Source: Streptomycetaceae bacterium
Lineage (GTDB): Bacteria; Actinomycetota; Actinomycetes; Nanopelagicales; Nanopelagicaceae
NCBI GenBank assembly: GCA_007279945.1
Contig: QYPG01000031.1
Coordinates: 1-50,548 of the forward strand
Reading direction: 5' to 3'
DNA length: 50,548 bases
In this document: positions 1-8,435 of the stretch, piece after piece
Layout of the letters: the number at the start of each line of letters is the position of its first letter
Numbering within the stretch: position 1 is the first letter of the stretch
The notes under the pieces: generated by a model
Database searches by the model: none
What the model saw: the letters and a program-made list of their open reading frames with translations, nothing else
Told to the model about the DNA's origin: nothing
Program-made: the position numbers and the translations under genes

Positions 1-318
1 GGATCACCATCCATCTAGATCTGTAATTACTTACAGATTCAAGCAACCTACCCGTTGACTCGAGCGAGCAGCTCTCAAGCGCCAACTGCATGGTCTTGCT
101 CCAAGTGGGGTTTACATAGCTAACTGCATTGCTGCAATTACTGGTGGTCTCTTACACCGCCGTTTCACCCTTACCTTTTATTTCTAAAAGGCGGTTTGCT
201 TTCTGTTGCACTAATCCCGCGGATTGCTCCGGGTGGGCGTTACCCACCACTTTGCTCTATGGAGTCCGGACTTTCCTCGGTACCTTGCGGCAACGCGGTG
301 ATCCGGGCGACTCTTCTT
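1..318 (-). ncRNA. rnpB: RNase P RNA, bacterial type A-like, 3' end cut by window edge
   Basis: Catalytic RNA that trims 5' leaders from tRNA precursors. On the minus strand the conserved GAGGAAAGTCCGGAC core (plus 264-278) and the ACAGAAA element (plus 200-206), which pair across the P4 region, are both present. The RNA's 5' part (GGATCACC, plus 297-304) is complementary to its last visible bases (plus 1-8), so helix P1 is closing at the window edge and only about ten 3' bases are missing. The 5' end is placed at 318 because a TAGTAT -10 box lies 7 nt upstream. No protein gene in this stretch is credible. Confidence 0.93.
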
Positions 319-325
319 GGAGGCA

Positions 326-331
326 ATACTA
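326..331 (-). promoter_or_regulatory. -10 box for RNase P RNA
   Basis: TAGTAT on the minus strand, followed by 7 nt to the inferred RNA 5' end at 318. No clear -35 box. The 319-377 gap also serves the plus-strand glycosyltransferase, for which TAAGAT (336-341) is a weak candidate -10. Confidence 0.45.
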
Positions 332-377
332 CCGATAAGATTTGATTAATTAATTTGAGCATTGACGGGAGAAATAC

Positions 378-1460
378 ATGCTAATTTCTCTCATTTCTTC
401 AGCTGACCAAGTAACCGATGCACGAATACATCGCCTTTGTGGCGCTTTAGTTCGCAGCGGTCTTGAGGTTGAAGTCTGGGCATTGGGCTCAAAAAAGGAT
501 GCCCCTAATGGTGTTGTTTTTCATCGAGCGCCTGGTGGCCAAGGGTTTGCTGCCCGACTACTTCGTGATTTAGTTCTACCCATCAGAGCAAAGGGAAAAG
601 TGTGGATTGTCGTCGCCCCTGACTTGCTGCCGATGTCGTGGCTTGTTGCAAGAATAAAGGGGCGCAAATTAGTTGCCGATGTACATGAAGATTACTTTGA
701 ATTACTAAAAGATCGTGCATGGGCAAAGGGATTCATTGGGGCAATTGCAAAAGTAATCGCTCGAGTATCTACAAAAGTAGCGGCACGTGCAGATTTAACA
801 ACGGTCGCTGATATTCAAGTTCCACCTTTTAATGCACGCAAGCGATTAGTCGTAAGAAACTTTCCGGATAGTTCATTACTGTCGCCAAGCGGTGAACTCT
901 CAGCAGAGCCACGAGCAATTTATATTGGTGATGTGCGTACTTCTCGTGGAATTAAAACAATTCTTGAAGCCGCCGAACTATCACCTAAGTGGAGCTTTGA
1001 TATTGTCGGAAATGTTTCAGAGAACGATGTAGAATTTATCAACAATTGGAAAAATAAAAGCGTCGCGAGCTCTCGCGTAATTTTTCATGGTCGGCTTGCA
1101 CCGGCGCATTCATGGAGCTTTGCACGTGGCGCATGGGTTGGTCTTTCGCTCTTAGAATCTACGCCCGCGTTTAGCGCAGCGATTCCAAGTAAGTTGTATG
1201 AATATATGGCAAGTGGAGTTGCAACAATCTCGACACCGCTTCCCCGCTGTATTGAATTGTTGGAAAAAAGTAAGGGTGGAGTAATTGCTGCCGACGCACA
1301 ATCTGTGGCTGCAACATTAAATGCGTGGGCTGCGAATCCCACCACGCTAATTCACATGCGCAAGAATGCAGTTACGTGGGCCACATCAAATCTCAATGCG
1401 AGCGCTGAATATGAGGCTTTTGTAAGCGCAATTAAGGCTCTTGCACCTATTTCACGGTAG
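378..1460 (+). CDS. Family 4-like glycosyltransferase
   Basis: Predicted cytoplasmic GT-B glycosyltransferase of 360 residues, near the usual length. The N-terminal acceptor half opens with a beta strand and the DARIHRL segment. The C-terminal half has the nucleotide-sugar-binding region around residues 268-285 (SKLYEYMASGVATIST), typical of GT4 enzymes. A GGGAG ribosome-binding site lies 7 nt before ATG. Nine bases separate it from four sugar-nucleotide genes, so it probably transfers the diacetamido-uronic acid they make, or a neighbouring residue, during surface glycan assembly. No membrane anchor is seen. Exact donor and acceptor cannot be told from sequence. Confidence 0.85.
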   Translation: MLISLISSADQVTDARIHRLCGALVRSGLEVEVWALGSKKDAPNGVVFHRAPGGQGFAARLLRDLVLPIRAKGKVWIVVAPDLLPMSWLVARIKGRKLVADVHEDYFELLKDRAWAKGFIGAIAKVIARVSTKVAARADLTTVADIQVPPFNARKRLVVRNFPDSSLLSPSGELSAEPRAIYIGDVRTSRGIKTILEAAELSPKWSFDIVGNVSENDVEFINNWKNKSVASSRVIFHGRLAPAHSWSFARGAWVGLSLLESTPAFSAAIPSKLYEYMASGVATISTPLPRCIELLEKSKGGVIAADAQSVAATLNAWAANPTTLIHMRKNAVTWATSNLNASAEYEAFVSAIKALAPISR

Positions 1461-1469
1461 GCTCGCACA

Positions 1470-2072
1470 ATGGCCACCACAATTGCTGCAACTGCAGATG
1501 TTGATGCGAGCGCCGCGATTGGCGACGGATCCAAAATCTGGCATTTAGCTCAAGTCCGTGACGGTGTTAGCCTTGGTGAAAATTGCATCGTTTCTCGTGG
1601 TGCATATATTGGCTCTGGTGTGAAAATTGGAAACAACTGCAAGATTCAAAATTTCGCCTTGGTCTATGAACCAGCAGTTTTAGGCGATGGTGTATTTATC
1701 GGACCAGCTGTTGTCTTAACAAATGATCACTACCCACGTGCAATTAATCCAGATATGAGCCTTAAAACAGGATCTGACTGGGACAAGGTAGGTGTCACTA
1801 TTGGAGACGGGGCCAGCATCGGCGCCCAATCTGTCTGTGTTGCACCCGTCAAGATTGGCGCTTGGGCACTGGTTGCTGCAGGTTCGGTAGTCACAAAAGA
1901 TGTCCCGGAATTCGCCCTTGTAGCTGGAACTCCGGCAAAGAGAATCCGTTGGGTGGGTCGCGCAGGGCTTCCTTTGGAAGATATCGGCGATTATTCATTT
2001 CGTTGCCCTACGACGGGTGCGCTATATAAGCAGATTAGTTCAGATAAATTAGTAGAAGTAGAAAAGGGATAA
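1470..2072 (+). CDS. Hexapeptide-repeat sugar N-acetyltransferase (WbpD/WlbB type)
   Basis: Left-handed beta-helix acetyltransferase, 200 residues, built of repeated [I/V]-G-x4 hexapeptides (such as IGDGSKIWHLAQV and IGNNCKIQNFALV). WbpD/WlbB enzymes transfer acetyl from acetyl-CoA to the 3-amino group of UDP-GlcNAc(3NH2)A. The WHLAQV opening and the loop NDHYPRA near residues 86-92 fit that family. The C-terminal tail (CPTTGALY, near residue 180) resembles the zinc-ribbon-like tail of some homologues but keeps only one Cys. Stop codon is 2 nt before the aminotransferase start. Role assignment rests on family resemblance plus the neighbouring dehydrogenase, oxidoreductase and aminotransferase. 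Confidence 0.85.
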   Translation: MATTIAATADVDASAAIGDGSKIWHLAQVRDGVSLGENCIVSRGAYIGSGVKIGNNCKIQNFALVYEPAVLGDGVFIGPAVVLTNDHYPRAINPDMSLKTGSDWDKVGVTIGDGASIGAQSVCVAPVKIGAWALVAAGSVVTKDVPEFALVAGTPAKRIRWVGRAGLPLEDIGDYSFRCPTTGALYKQISSDKLVEVEKG

Positions 2073-2074
2073 GA

Positions 2075-3157
2075 ATGATTCCAGCAGCCAAGCCAATAAT
2101 CGGTGATGAAGAGCGTGAAGCAGTTGATCGTGTACTTCGCTCTGGAATGTTGGCGCAAGGACCTGAAGTTAAGGCCTTTGAAGAAGAGTTCTCAGCTCAC
2201 GTTGGTGGTCGTCACTGTGTAGCGATGAACTCTGGAACCTCAGCCCTTCACCTGGGGTTTATCGCCGCTGGAATTAAATCTGGCGATGAAGTTATCGTTC
2301 CTTCGTTTTCTTTTGCAGCTACGGCAAACTCTGTTGTGCTGGCTGGTGGAGTTCCTATATTTGCCGACATTGACCCAAAGACTTTTAACTTAGATCCAGA
2401 TCACGTTGAAACTCTCATTACTAATAAGACTAAGGCAATCATGCCCGTCCACCTGTATGGTCATATTGCTGCAATGGATCGTTTTGACGAAATCTCCAGT
2501 AAATATGGTGTAAAAATTATTGAAGATGCAGCACAGGGCCATTTAGCATCAATGAATGGACGCAACGCCGGTGAATTCGGAGTCGTAGCCTCATTTTCCT
2601 TCTATCCAACTAAGAACATGACCGCTGGTGAAGGTGGAATGGTTGTTACAGATTCTGCCGAAGTTGCACGCACATTACGTTTACTTCGTAATCAGGGCCA
2701 AGAGATTCGCTATCAAAATGAAGTCATTGGATTTAATACCCGTATGACTGATATTCACGCAGCTATTGGCCGTGTGCAGTTAGCAAAACTTCCAGGGTGG
2801 ACCAAAACTCGCCAGGACAATGCAGCGTATTTGGATGCAAACCTTAGAGGCGTTGTGGTCCCTTACCTACAACCCGGAACAGCGCACTCATATCACCAGT
2901 ACACAATTCGCGTACCTGGTGGATCTGCGCAAAAGCGCGATGCATTCATGGAGGCAATTACTGCCAAGGGTGTTGGATGCGGCGTTTATTACCCAACTCC
3001 AATTCATCGTCTGCCATCTTTTGATTTGTCCCTTGATCTTCCAGAAACTGAGCTTGTTATCAAGGAGTGTGTATCACTTCCTGTTCACCCTTCACTGAGT
3101 GCAGATGATTTAAAAACTATTGTTTCAGTTGTTAATGAAGTTGCGGCATCACTGTAA
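2075..3157 (+). CDS. DegT/DnrJ/EryC1 sugar aminotransferase (WbpE/WlbC type)
   Basis: PLP-dependent aminotransferase, 360 residues, full length. The NSGTSALHL motif (52-60) binds cofactor phosphate, EDAAQGH (150-156) sits at the pyridine ring, and Lys180 in SFYPTKNMTAGEGG is the predicted Schiff-base lysine. WbpE-type enzymes use glutamate to aminate the 3-keto sugar nucleotide made by the neighbouring oxidoreductase. Lys180 and the GEGGM context are typical of the DegT family. Spacing of 2 nt on either side indicates one operon. Substrate is inferred from context. Confidence 0.87.
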   Translation: MIPAAKPIIGDEEREAVDRVLRSGMLAQGPEVKAFEEEFSAHVGGRHCVAMNSGTSALHLGFIAAGIKSGDEVIVPSFSFAATANSVVLAGGVPIFADIDPKTFNLDPDHVETLITNKTKAIMPVHLYGHIAAMDRFDEISSKYGVKIIEDAAQGHLASMNGRNAGEFGVVASFSFYPTKNMTAGEGGMVVTDSAEVARTLRLLRNQGQEIRYQNEVIGFNTRMTDIHAAIGRVQLAKLPGWTKTRQDNAAYLDANLRGVVVPYLQPGTAHSYHQYTIRVPGGSAQKRDAFMEAITAKGVGCGVYYPTPIHRLPSFDLSLDLPETELVIKECVSLPVHPSLSADDLKTIVSVVNEVAASL

Positions 3158-3159
3158 TC

Positions 3160-4161
3160 ATGGCCGATAAGAAACTTCGCGCTGGCCTGGTTGGTCTAGG
3201 AATGATGGGGCGTCACCACGCCCGAATTTTAAGCTCTCTCGATGGTGTTGAACTTGTTGCCGTCTCTGATCCGATGGGTGACCCACATGACGTGGCTGGT
3301 GGCCGCAAATTATTTTCATCGCTTTCAGATATGATCAAGGAGGGCATTGACTATGCGATGGTTGCAGCACCAACTGCTTTCCACGAGGAGCTCGCCCTTG
3401 AACTTGCAGATGCTGGAGTACACGCATTAGTTGAGAAGCCATTGGCTGTTGACACACCTGCTGCACAAAAGATTTACGAAGCATTTCGCGATAAAGGTTT
3501 GATTGGCGCAGTTGGCCATATCGAGCGATATAACCCAGCTCTACAACAGCTTCGTGCCCGCCTTGATGCTGGTGAACTTGGTGCGGTGTACCAGATCACT
3601 ACTCGCCGCCAAGGGCCATTCCCTGCACGTATTGCCGATGTCGGAGTCGTTAAAGATTTAGCAACGCACGATATTGATTCAACTGCATGGGTTGCGCGTT
3701 CTTCATTTGTATCTGTTTCTGCCCAAACCGCCCACAAATCAGGTCGTCCGCATGAAGATATGGTGGCCGTTGTTGGTCAGCTAGCAAATGGAATTATTAC
3801 TAACCACCTCGTCAACTGGCTCACTCCATTCAAAGAACGATTAACAATTGTCACTGGCGAACGCGGTGCATTAGTTGCCGATACGTTGACTGCCGACTTA
3901 ACTTTCTATGCAAACGCTTCAGTCAATACCGAATGGGATTCTGTAGCAGCCTTCCGCGGGGTCAGTGAAGGTGATGTTATTCGCTTTGCATTTGCAAAGC
4001 CTGAGCCACTACGTGTTGAACATGAAGCTTTCCGTGATGCAGTCCTTGGGTTGCCAGGGGCAAATGAACGAATTGTGACTATGGAACAAGGTCTAGCAAC
4101 GGTTGCAGTTGCGGGTGCAATTCTAGAAAGTGCCGCAACAAAGAAAGTTGTCTCACTATGA
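3160..4161 (+). CDS. Gfo/Idh/MocA oxidoreductase (WbpB/WlbA type)
   Basis: NAD-dependent oxidoreductase, 333 residues. The Rossmann motif GLGMMGRHHARI lies at residues 12-23 and the family EKP motif appears in VEKPLAVDTPAAQ near residue 90. GHIERYNPAL, near residue 120, is characteristic of the WbpB/WlbA branch and its relatives. The family oxidises C3 of UDP-GlcNAcA to give the 3-keto intermediate used by the aminotransferase. The gene overlaps the next start by 4 nt (ATGA), so translation is probably coupled. Confidence 0.87.
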   Translation: MADKKLRAGLVGLGMMGRHHARILSSLDGVELVAVSDPMGDPHDVAGGRKLFSSLSDMIKEGIDYAMVAAPTAFHEELALELADAGVHALVEKPLAVDTPAAQKIYEAFRDKGLIGAVGHIERYNPALQQLRARLDAGELGAVYQITTRRQGPFPARIADVGVVKDLATHDIDSTAWVARSSFVSVSAQTAHKSGRPHEDMVAVVGQLANGIITNHLVNWLTPFKERLTIVTGERGALVADTLTADLTFYANASVNTEWDSVAAFRGVSEGDVIRFAFAKPEPLRVEHEAFRDAVLGLPGANERIVTMEQGLATVAVAGAILESAATKKVVSL

Positions 4162-5450
4162 AGATCGCGGTTGTAGCCCTTGGAAAAATCGGCCTGCCAT
4201 TAGCAGTGCAATTTGCTAACAAGGGCCACCATGTTATTGGATGTGATGTAAATCAAAAATCTGTTGATCTTATTAACGCTGGGACCGAACCTTTTCCAGG
4301 TGAAGAGCATTTAGAGGAGTATCTTAAGAAAGTAGTGGCATCCGGACACTTAGTAGCAACGACAGATACGAAAACGGCAGTCTCTGAATGTGAAGCTGTT
4401 GTCGTTGTGGTGCCACTCTTTGTAGATAGTGATGGCGTTCCAGATTTTGGTTGGATGGATGCTGCTACAAAGGATATTGCCGATGGCTTAAAGCCAGGCA
4501 CGCTAGTGTCTTATGAAACTACTTTGCCCGTTGGAACAACTCGTACCCGCTTTGCTCCAATGTTAGAAAAGATCTCAGGCCTAAAAGCTGGTGTTGATTT
4601 TCACTTAGTTTTCTCACCGGAACGCGTATTAACTGGGCGCGTATTTGCCGACCTTCGAAAGTATCCAAAGCTTGTTGGAGGAATCGATGAGATAAGTACT
4701 CGGGTGGGAATCGAGTTTTATGAAAAAGTTCTCGATTTTGATAATCGCCCTGATTTAACTCAAGCAAATGGTGTGTGGGATATGGGCTCGGCTGAAGCCA
4801 GTGAAATGGCTAAGCTTGCTGAAACTACATATCGCGATGTAAATATCGGTTTAGCAAATCAATTTGCAATCTTTGCTGAAACGGCAAACATTGATATCGC
4901 TAAAGTAATTGCTGCATCAAATTCGCAACCCTTTAGCCATATTCATCAACCTGGTATCGCAGTTGGTGGGCACTGCATCCCCATTTACCCACGTTTTTAC
5001 TTGTGGAATCACCCTGAAGCAACGGTTGTTCGCGCAGCTCGCGAGGCAAATGCAGCAATGCCAGCGCATGCAGTTGGAATGTTGGTCGGAGCTTTGAGTT
5101 CACTCAAGGATAAAAAGATTGCCGTTCTAGGAATTTCTTATCGTGGCGGAGTAAAAGAAAGTGCTTTTTCTGGAGTATTTCCAACCGTCTCTGCCCTCAA
5201 AGCCGCAGGGGCGCAGATCCTTGTTCATGATCCTATGTATAGCGATGAAGAGATTACACAACTTGGATTTACTCCCTATGCAATTGGCGGTGCAGTCGAT
5301 GGAGTTATTCTTCAAGCAGATCATGCTGAATATAAGAAACTTACATCTGCTTCATTTCCTGGAGTCAAAGCGGTAATCGATGGCCGACGTACTATGAGTT
5401 CGAGTAATTTTCCTGGCGTAGATTTTAGAGTTATTGGGGCGCCTGCTTAG
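4158..5450 (+). CDS. UDP-sugar 6-dehydrogenase (WbpA/WbpO type)
   Basis: Member of the UDP-glucose/GDP-mannose dehydrogenase family, 430 residues. The NAD-binding segment is GKIGLPLAVQFA (9-20). The catalytic Cys273 lies in VGGHCIPIYPRF, and the central-domain helix AETTYRDVNIGLANQ spans 221-235. The enzyme oxidises C6 of UDP-GlcNAc (or a related sugar) to the uronate, the first step of the pathway completed by the three preceding genes. Its 3' end overlaps the convergent glycosyltransferase by 20 bp. UDP-glucose cannot be ruled out as substrate from sequence; context favours UDP-GlcNAc. Confidence 0.88.
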   Translation: MKIAVVALGKIGLPLAVQFANKGHHVIGCDVNQKSVDLINAGTEPFPGEEHLEEYLKKVVASGHLVATTDTKTAVSECEAVVVVVPLFVDSDGVPDFGWMDAATKDIADGLKPGTLVSYETTLPVGTTRTRFAPMLEKISGLKAGVDFHLVFSPERVLTGRVFADLRKYPKLVGGIDEISTRVGIEFYEKVLDFDNRPDLTQANGVWDMGSAEASEMAKLAETTYRDVNIGLANQFAIFAETANIDIAKVIAASNSQPFSHIHQPGIAVGGHCIPIYPRFYLWNHPEATVVRAAREANAAMPAHAVGMLVGALSSLKDKKIAVLGISYRGGVKESAFSGVFPTVSALKAAGAQILVHDPMYSDEEITQLGFTPYAIGGAVDGVILQADHAEYKKLTSASFPGVKAVIDGRRTMSSSNFPGVDFRVIGAPA

Positions 5451-6717
5451 TAATAACTGCAAAGGGCATGTGCACGCGAGCTACTGGGTTTGTTTGGGCA
5501 ATTCGATTATAAATATTAACTAGATTTTCAGCTTGACGCTCCCAGCTACGCTCTTTTAAAACTTCATCGCTATATGCACTTTGATACTTAGCTTTATTGG
5601 CTAATACTTTATTTACTGCGACCGAAAAATCTGCTACATCTTCAGTGATAAAAACTTCGCCATTACCAAGTCGTTTTACTTCTGCTGCCATTGTGCGAAC
5701 ATCACTGACAACAATTGGAAGTCGGGCCTGCATATATTCACCAAACTTAGTGATGAGTGAAATCTCGTGATTGAGCTTGTGATGAATAGGAATTAGACCG
5801 ATGTCGGCAGCTGATAAATATGAAACAAGTTCAGAGTTAGGTACATACGGTAAAACGTGGAACCGGTCTTTGAGCGCTACATACTGGGACTGTAAATCTA
5901 AGACTGTCTGATTCTTTGGGTTAGCAATCAGCGCTAAATGGACTCCCGGCAGCTCTTTGAGCGCTTCTAAGACTGTAGCAAGCCCCCGTTGAGGTGCAAC
6001 AGCTCCGGAATAGACAAGCAGAGGTGTTTGATCGCTTATCCCACAGTCTTGGCGCATATTTTTAGGACAAGGCTGTTGACCCTCAAAAAGTGGATCATTG
6101 GCTACTAATTCAGGGCGACTTGTTAGACCTAAATGTGGAATCAGTAAGTCAGACATTCCTTCACTCACAGACAAAACTGTCGCGGCCACTGCGCTGTATC
6201 GCTTCTCCTCACGGGTGTAAACAAGCTTGAGTGGAGCATTGAGATGAGAAACTCCCGGAACATACTCATGTGCATCGTAAACTAACTGAGCCGTGTGGCC
6301 CTGAGTGGCTAAATATTCAACTAGTGCTCCAGCGATTGGTAGCGCCGTGTAATCATGTGCATGAATTACATCTGGTTTGAATTTTAATGCGATTGGCTTA
6401 AGCGTTGATCGAGCACGCCCTAAGTTTGGAATCGTGGGTTCCTTGATGGGTAAGTATTTCACTTGAAACCTGCGCTTGTAATATCGTAACGCTCGTAAGA
6501 TGAAAGCGATAAAACTTTGCTTTACAACAATCTTTAAGTGGACCCGTTCAATATTGGTATAGCCAATTTTCAAATGATCATCATGATGGTTTGGCCTAGC
6601 ACCACATACAAGAACGTCCCAACCCGCATTACCTAAAGACCATGCGCACTTGAGAACTCGTGAATCTTCAGTGACGCCATTCAGTACGATATGCATTGCA
6701 CGTGGGGAAGAGCTCAT
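5431..6717 (-). CDS. Family 4 glycosyltransferase
   Basis: GT-B glycosyltransferase of about 428 residues. The N-terminal half contains a DVIHAHDY strand-loop and YDAHEYVPG, typical of GT4. The C-terminal half has LLVYSGAVAPQRG and the donor-site helix LITKFGEYMQARLPIVVSD. Start is placed at ATG 6717 rather than the TTG two codons upstream, because a TAGATT -10 box lies 6 nt before it, the leaderless spacing seen elsewhere in this window. It converges on the UDP-diacetamido-uronate genes and probably contributes to the same surface glycan, though it is separately transcribed. Confidence 0.85.
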   Translation of the reverse strand: MSSSPRAMHIVLNGVTEDSRVLKCAWSLGNAGWDVLVCGARPNHHDDHLKIGYTNIERVHLKIVVKQSFIAFILRALRYYKRRFQVKYLPIKEPTIPNLGRARSTLKPIALKFKPDVIHAHDYTALPIAGALVEYLATQGHTAQLVYDAHEYVPGVSHLNAPLKLVYTREEKRYSAVAATVLSVSEGMSDLLIPHLGLTSRPELVANDPLFEGQQPCPKNMRQDCGISDQTPLLVYSGAVAPQRGLATVLEALKELPGVHLALIANPKNQTVLDLQSQYVALKDRFHVLPYVPNSELVSYLSAADIGLIPIHHKLNHEISLITKFGEYMQARLPIVVSDVRTMAAEVKRLGNGEVFITEDVADFSVAVNKVLANKAKYQSAYSDEVLKERSWERQAENLVNIYNRIAQTNPVARVHMPFAVITKQAPQ

Positions 6718-6723
6718 GTTCAA

Positions 6724-6729
6724 AATCTA
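6724..6729 (-). promoter_or_regulatory. -10 box, leaderless promoter of glycosyltransferase
   Basis: TAGATT on minus, 6 nt before ATG 6717. Predicts transcription starting at the start codon. Confidence 0.45.
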
Positions 6730-6804
6730 TAGGTTGCCTCGCTATGAAGCCAGCATAAAACAACTGTTTCACCCACTCTAAAAAGAGTCGACCGATAACC
6801 CGGA

Positions 6805-6824
6805 TTGGTGGTATAACTTACCAA
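6805..6824. promoter_or_regulatory. Inverted repeat over the ggt promoter, putative operator
   Basis: TTGGT-N10-ACCAA, a perfect 5+5 palindrome, encloses TATAAC (6812-6817), the best -10 candidate for the ggt-hutG unit. A nested TGGT-N7-ACCA (6812 region) also exists. This layout would let a repressor block polymerase, and TGGT/ACCA half-sites are common in GntR-family operators. No regulator gene lies beside it. Confidence 0.4.
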
Positions 6825-6850
6825 TGAGAAAATTCGCGCATGCAGACTAG
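6824..6850 (+). CDS. Possible 8-codon leaderless upstream ORF
   Basis: ATG at 6824 lies 6 nt after TATAAC, the same spacing as leaderless genes here. It encodes MRKFAHAD then TAG, and its last codons overlap the ggt start (6840) in another frame. If transcription begins at 6824 this would be translated first and affect ggt initiation. Speculative; too short for coding statistics. Confidence 0.18.
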   Translation: MRKFAHAD

Positions 6851-8420
6851 TCGTGGAGTCGTTTTTTCCAGTAGAGGCGGGGCAGCGGCTAGTCAGCCAT
6901 TGGCAGTCAGCGCTGCGATATCAATTCTTAAACAGGGTGGCTCATTTATAGATGCAGGAATCGCGCTGAGCGCGGTTATTAGCGTTGTAGAGCCTGGAGC
7001 ATCACATCTTGGTGGCGATGCTTTTTTAATCACGCATCATGCTAAAACACAAGAGAATCTTGCTTTTAACGGAAGTGGTGAAGCCCCACATGCTGCAACG
7101 CCTTCTGCCTATGCCGGTGGAATTCCTCTGCATGGCTATAAATCAGCCACAGTTCCAGGGTTAGTTTCAACATGGTTTGCCGCTCATGAGCGTTATGGAA
7201 AACTTTCAATGGCTCAATTATTAACTCCAGCGATTGATTATGCCGAGAATGGTTTTGCGGCAACACCTAGCTTTGTAAAGCGTATCGCTGGGCATTTAGC
7301 GATTGCACCCAATGCCGAAATTTTTAAGGCGATGGGGATAGATCCAGCAGTAAAAGTTGGTGAGATTGTTATACAAAAAGATCTTGCCCAATCACTTCGG
7401 TTAATTGCTAAGCAAGGCCGTAGCGCTTTTTATCAAGGTGAGATTGCGAATAAACTTATAGTTGGCTCTGAGAACTGGTTCAACTCTGAAGATTTGGATT
7501 CACATACAACTCGCGTGCTTGATCCGCTTGCAGTTAAATACCGTGGAGCAACTGTTTTTGGTCAACCACCACCAAGCCAAGGAATGATTTTGTTAGAAGA
7601 GCTACTTCTGTGCGAACGCTTTGATATCTCAGCCCTTGATCAGTCACATCGTATTCACGTAGGCGTAGAGTCAAAGAAAATAGGCTTCGCTGATAGGAAT
7701 TTAACGCTTTCGGATCCAGAGTTTCTCGATGTTAATGTAGAGAAAATCTTATCAAAGGAAAATATAGATATCAGAAGCCCGCAAATAGAGCTTGATAAAG
7801 CTAATAATGAGCGTACTCATTCCCAAGAAGGCAGCGATACAACGTATTTTTTAGTGGTTGATAGTGAAGGCAATGCGGTTTCATGGATTCAATCCGTCTT
7901 TCATGGTTTTGGGAGTTCATGGGTCATCCCTGGTACTGGAATCGTGCTCAACAATCGTCTCACTGGTTTTTCACTTCACCCCCAGTCTCCAAATATCATC
8001 GCACCAGGAAAGCGTCCTGCGCACACATTAAATGCGTGGACGGCCACACGTGCAGATGGTTCGCTCTATTTAGTGGGTGGAACACCTGGGGCAAATATTC
8101 AAGTTCAAACTAATTTGCAGTTGATTCTTAATGTGATTGATCTGAAGATGAATGTGCAAGAAGCCATTGAAGCTCCACGTTGGCAGCACTTAAGTATTGC
8201 GGGTCAAAGCTCTATTGAGGAACTTGGCGATGGCGTGCTTGAGATAGAAGATCGCGTGCCAACGCCGGTGATAGATGCACTTAAATCAAAGGGCCACGAC
8301 GTACAAATAATTGGTCCATGGGCACATGGTTCATCGGTGCAATTGCTAGAAGTTCTAGCTGATGGCACCTATGCATTCGGTTCAGATCCGCGGTGTGACG
8401 GCCTTGCAGCGGGTATTTAG
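6840..8420 (+). CDS. ggt: Gamma-glutamyltransferase family protein, predicted cytoplasmic
   Basis: N-terminal nucleophile hydrolase of 526 residues. It cleaves gamma-glutamyl bonds in glutathione-like compounds or gamma-glutamyl dipeptides, transferring the glutamyl group to water or an amine. The predicted nucleophile is Thr334 in GSDTTYFLVVD, where the precursor would self-cleave. The N-terminal GGAAASQPLAVSAA and GGDAFLI motifs are also typical. No signal peptide is visible, unlike the secreted E. coli enzyme, so it should act inside the cell. An in-frame stop at 6825 fixes 6840 as the earliest start. It is 15 nt upstream of hutG, suggesting joint release of glutamate from imported compounds. 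Confidence 0.9.
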   Translation: MQTSRGVVFSSRGGAAASQPLAVSAAISILKQGGSFIDAGIALSAVISVVEPGASHLGGDAFLITHHAKTQENLAFNGSGEAPHAATPSAYAGGIPLHGYKSATVPGLVSTWFAAHERYGKLSMAQLLTPAIDYAENGFAATPSFVKRIAGHLAIAPNAEIFKAMGIDPAVKVGEIVIQKDLAQSLRLIAKQGRSAFYQGEIANKLIVGSENWFNSEDLDSHTTRVLDPLAVKYRGATVFGQPPPSQGMILLEELLLCERFDISALDQSHRIHVGVESKKIGFADRNLTLSDPEFLDVNVEKILSKENIDIRSPQIELDKANNERTHSQEGSDTTYFLVVDSEGNAVSWIQSVFHGFGSSWVIPGTGIVLNNRLTGFSLHPQSPNIIAPGKRPAHTLNAWTATRADGSLYLVGGTPGANIQVQTNLQLILNVIDLKMNVQEAIEAPRWQHLSIAGQSSIEELGDGVLEIEDRVPTPVIDALKSKGHDVQIIGPWAHGSSVQLLEVLADGTYAFGSDPRCDGLAAGI

Positions 8421-8435
8421 AGAATAGAACTAAAC

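Noticed and set aside
129-338. Open reading frame of 69 codons in the first 340 bases
   Set aside because: Lies entirely in the antisense of RNase P RNA, whose conserved core explains this sequence.
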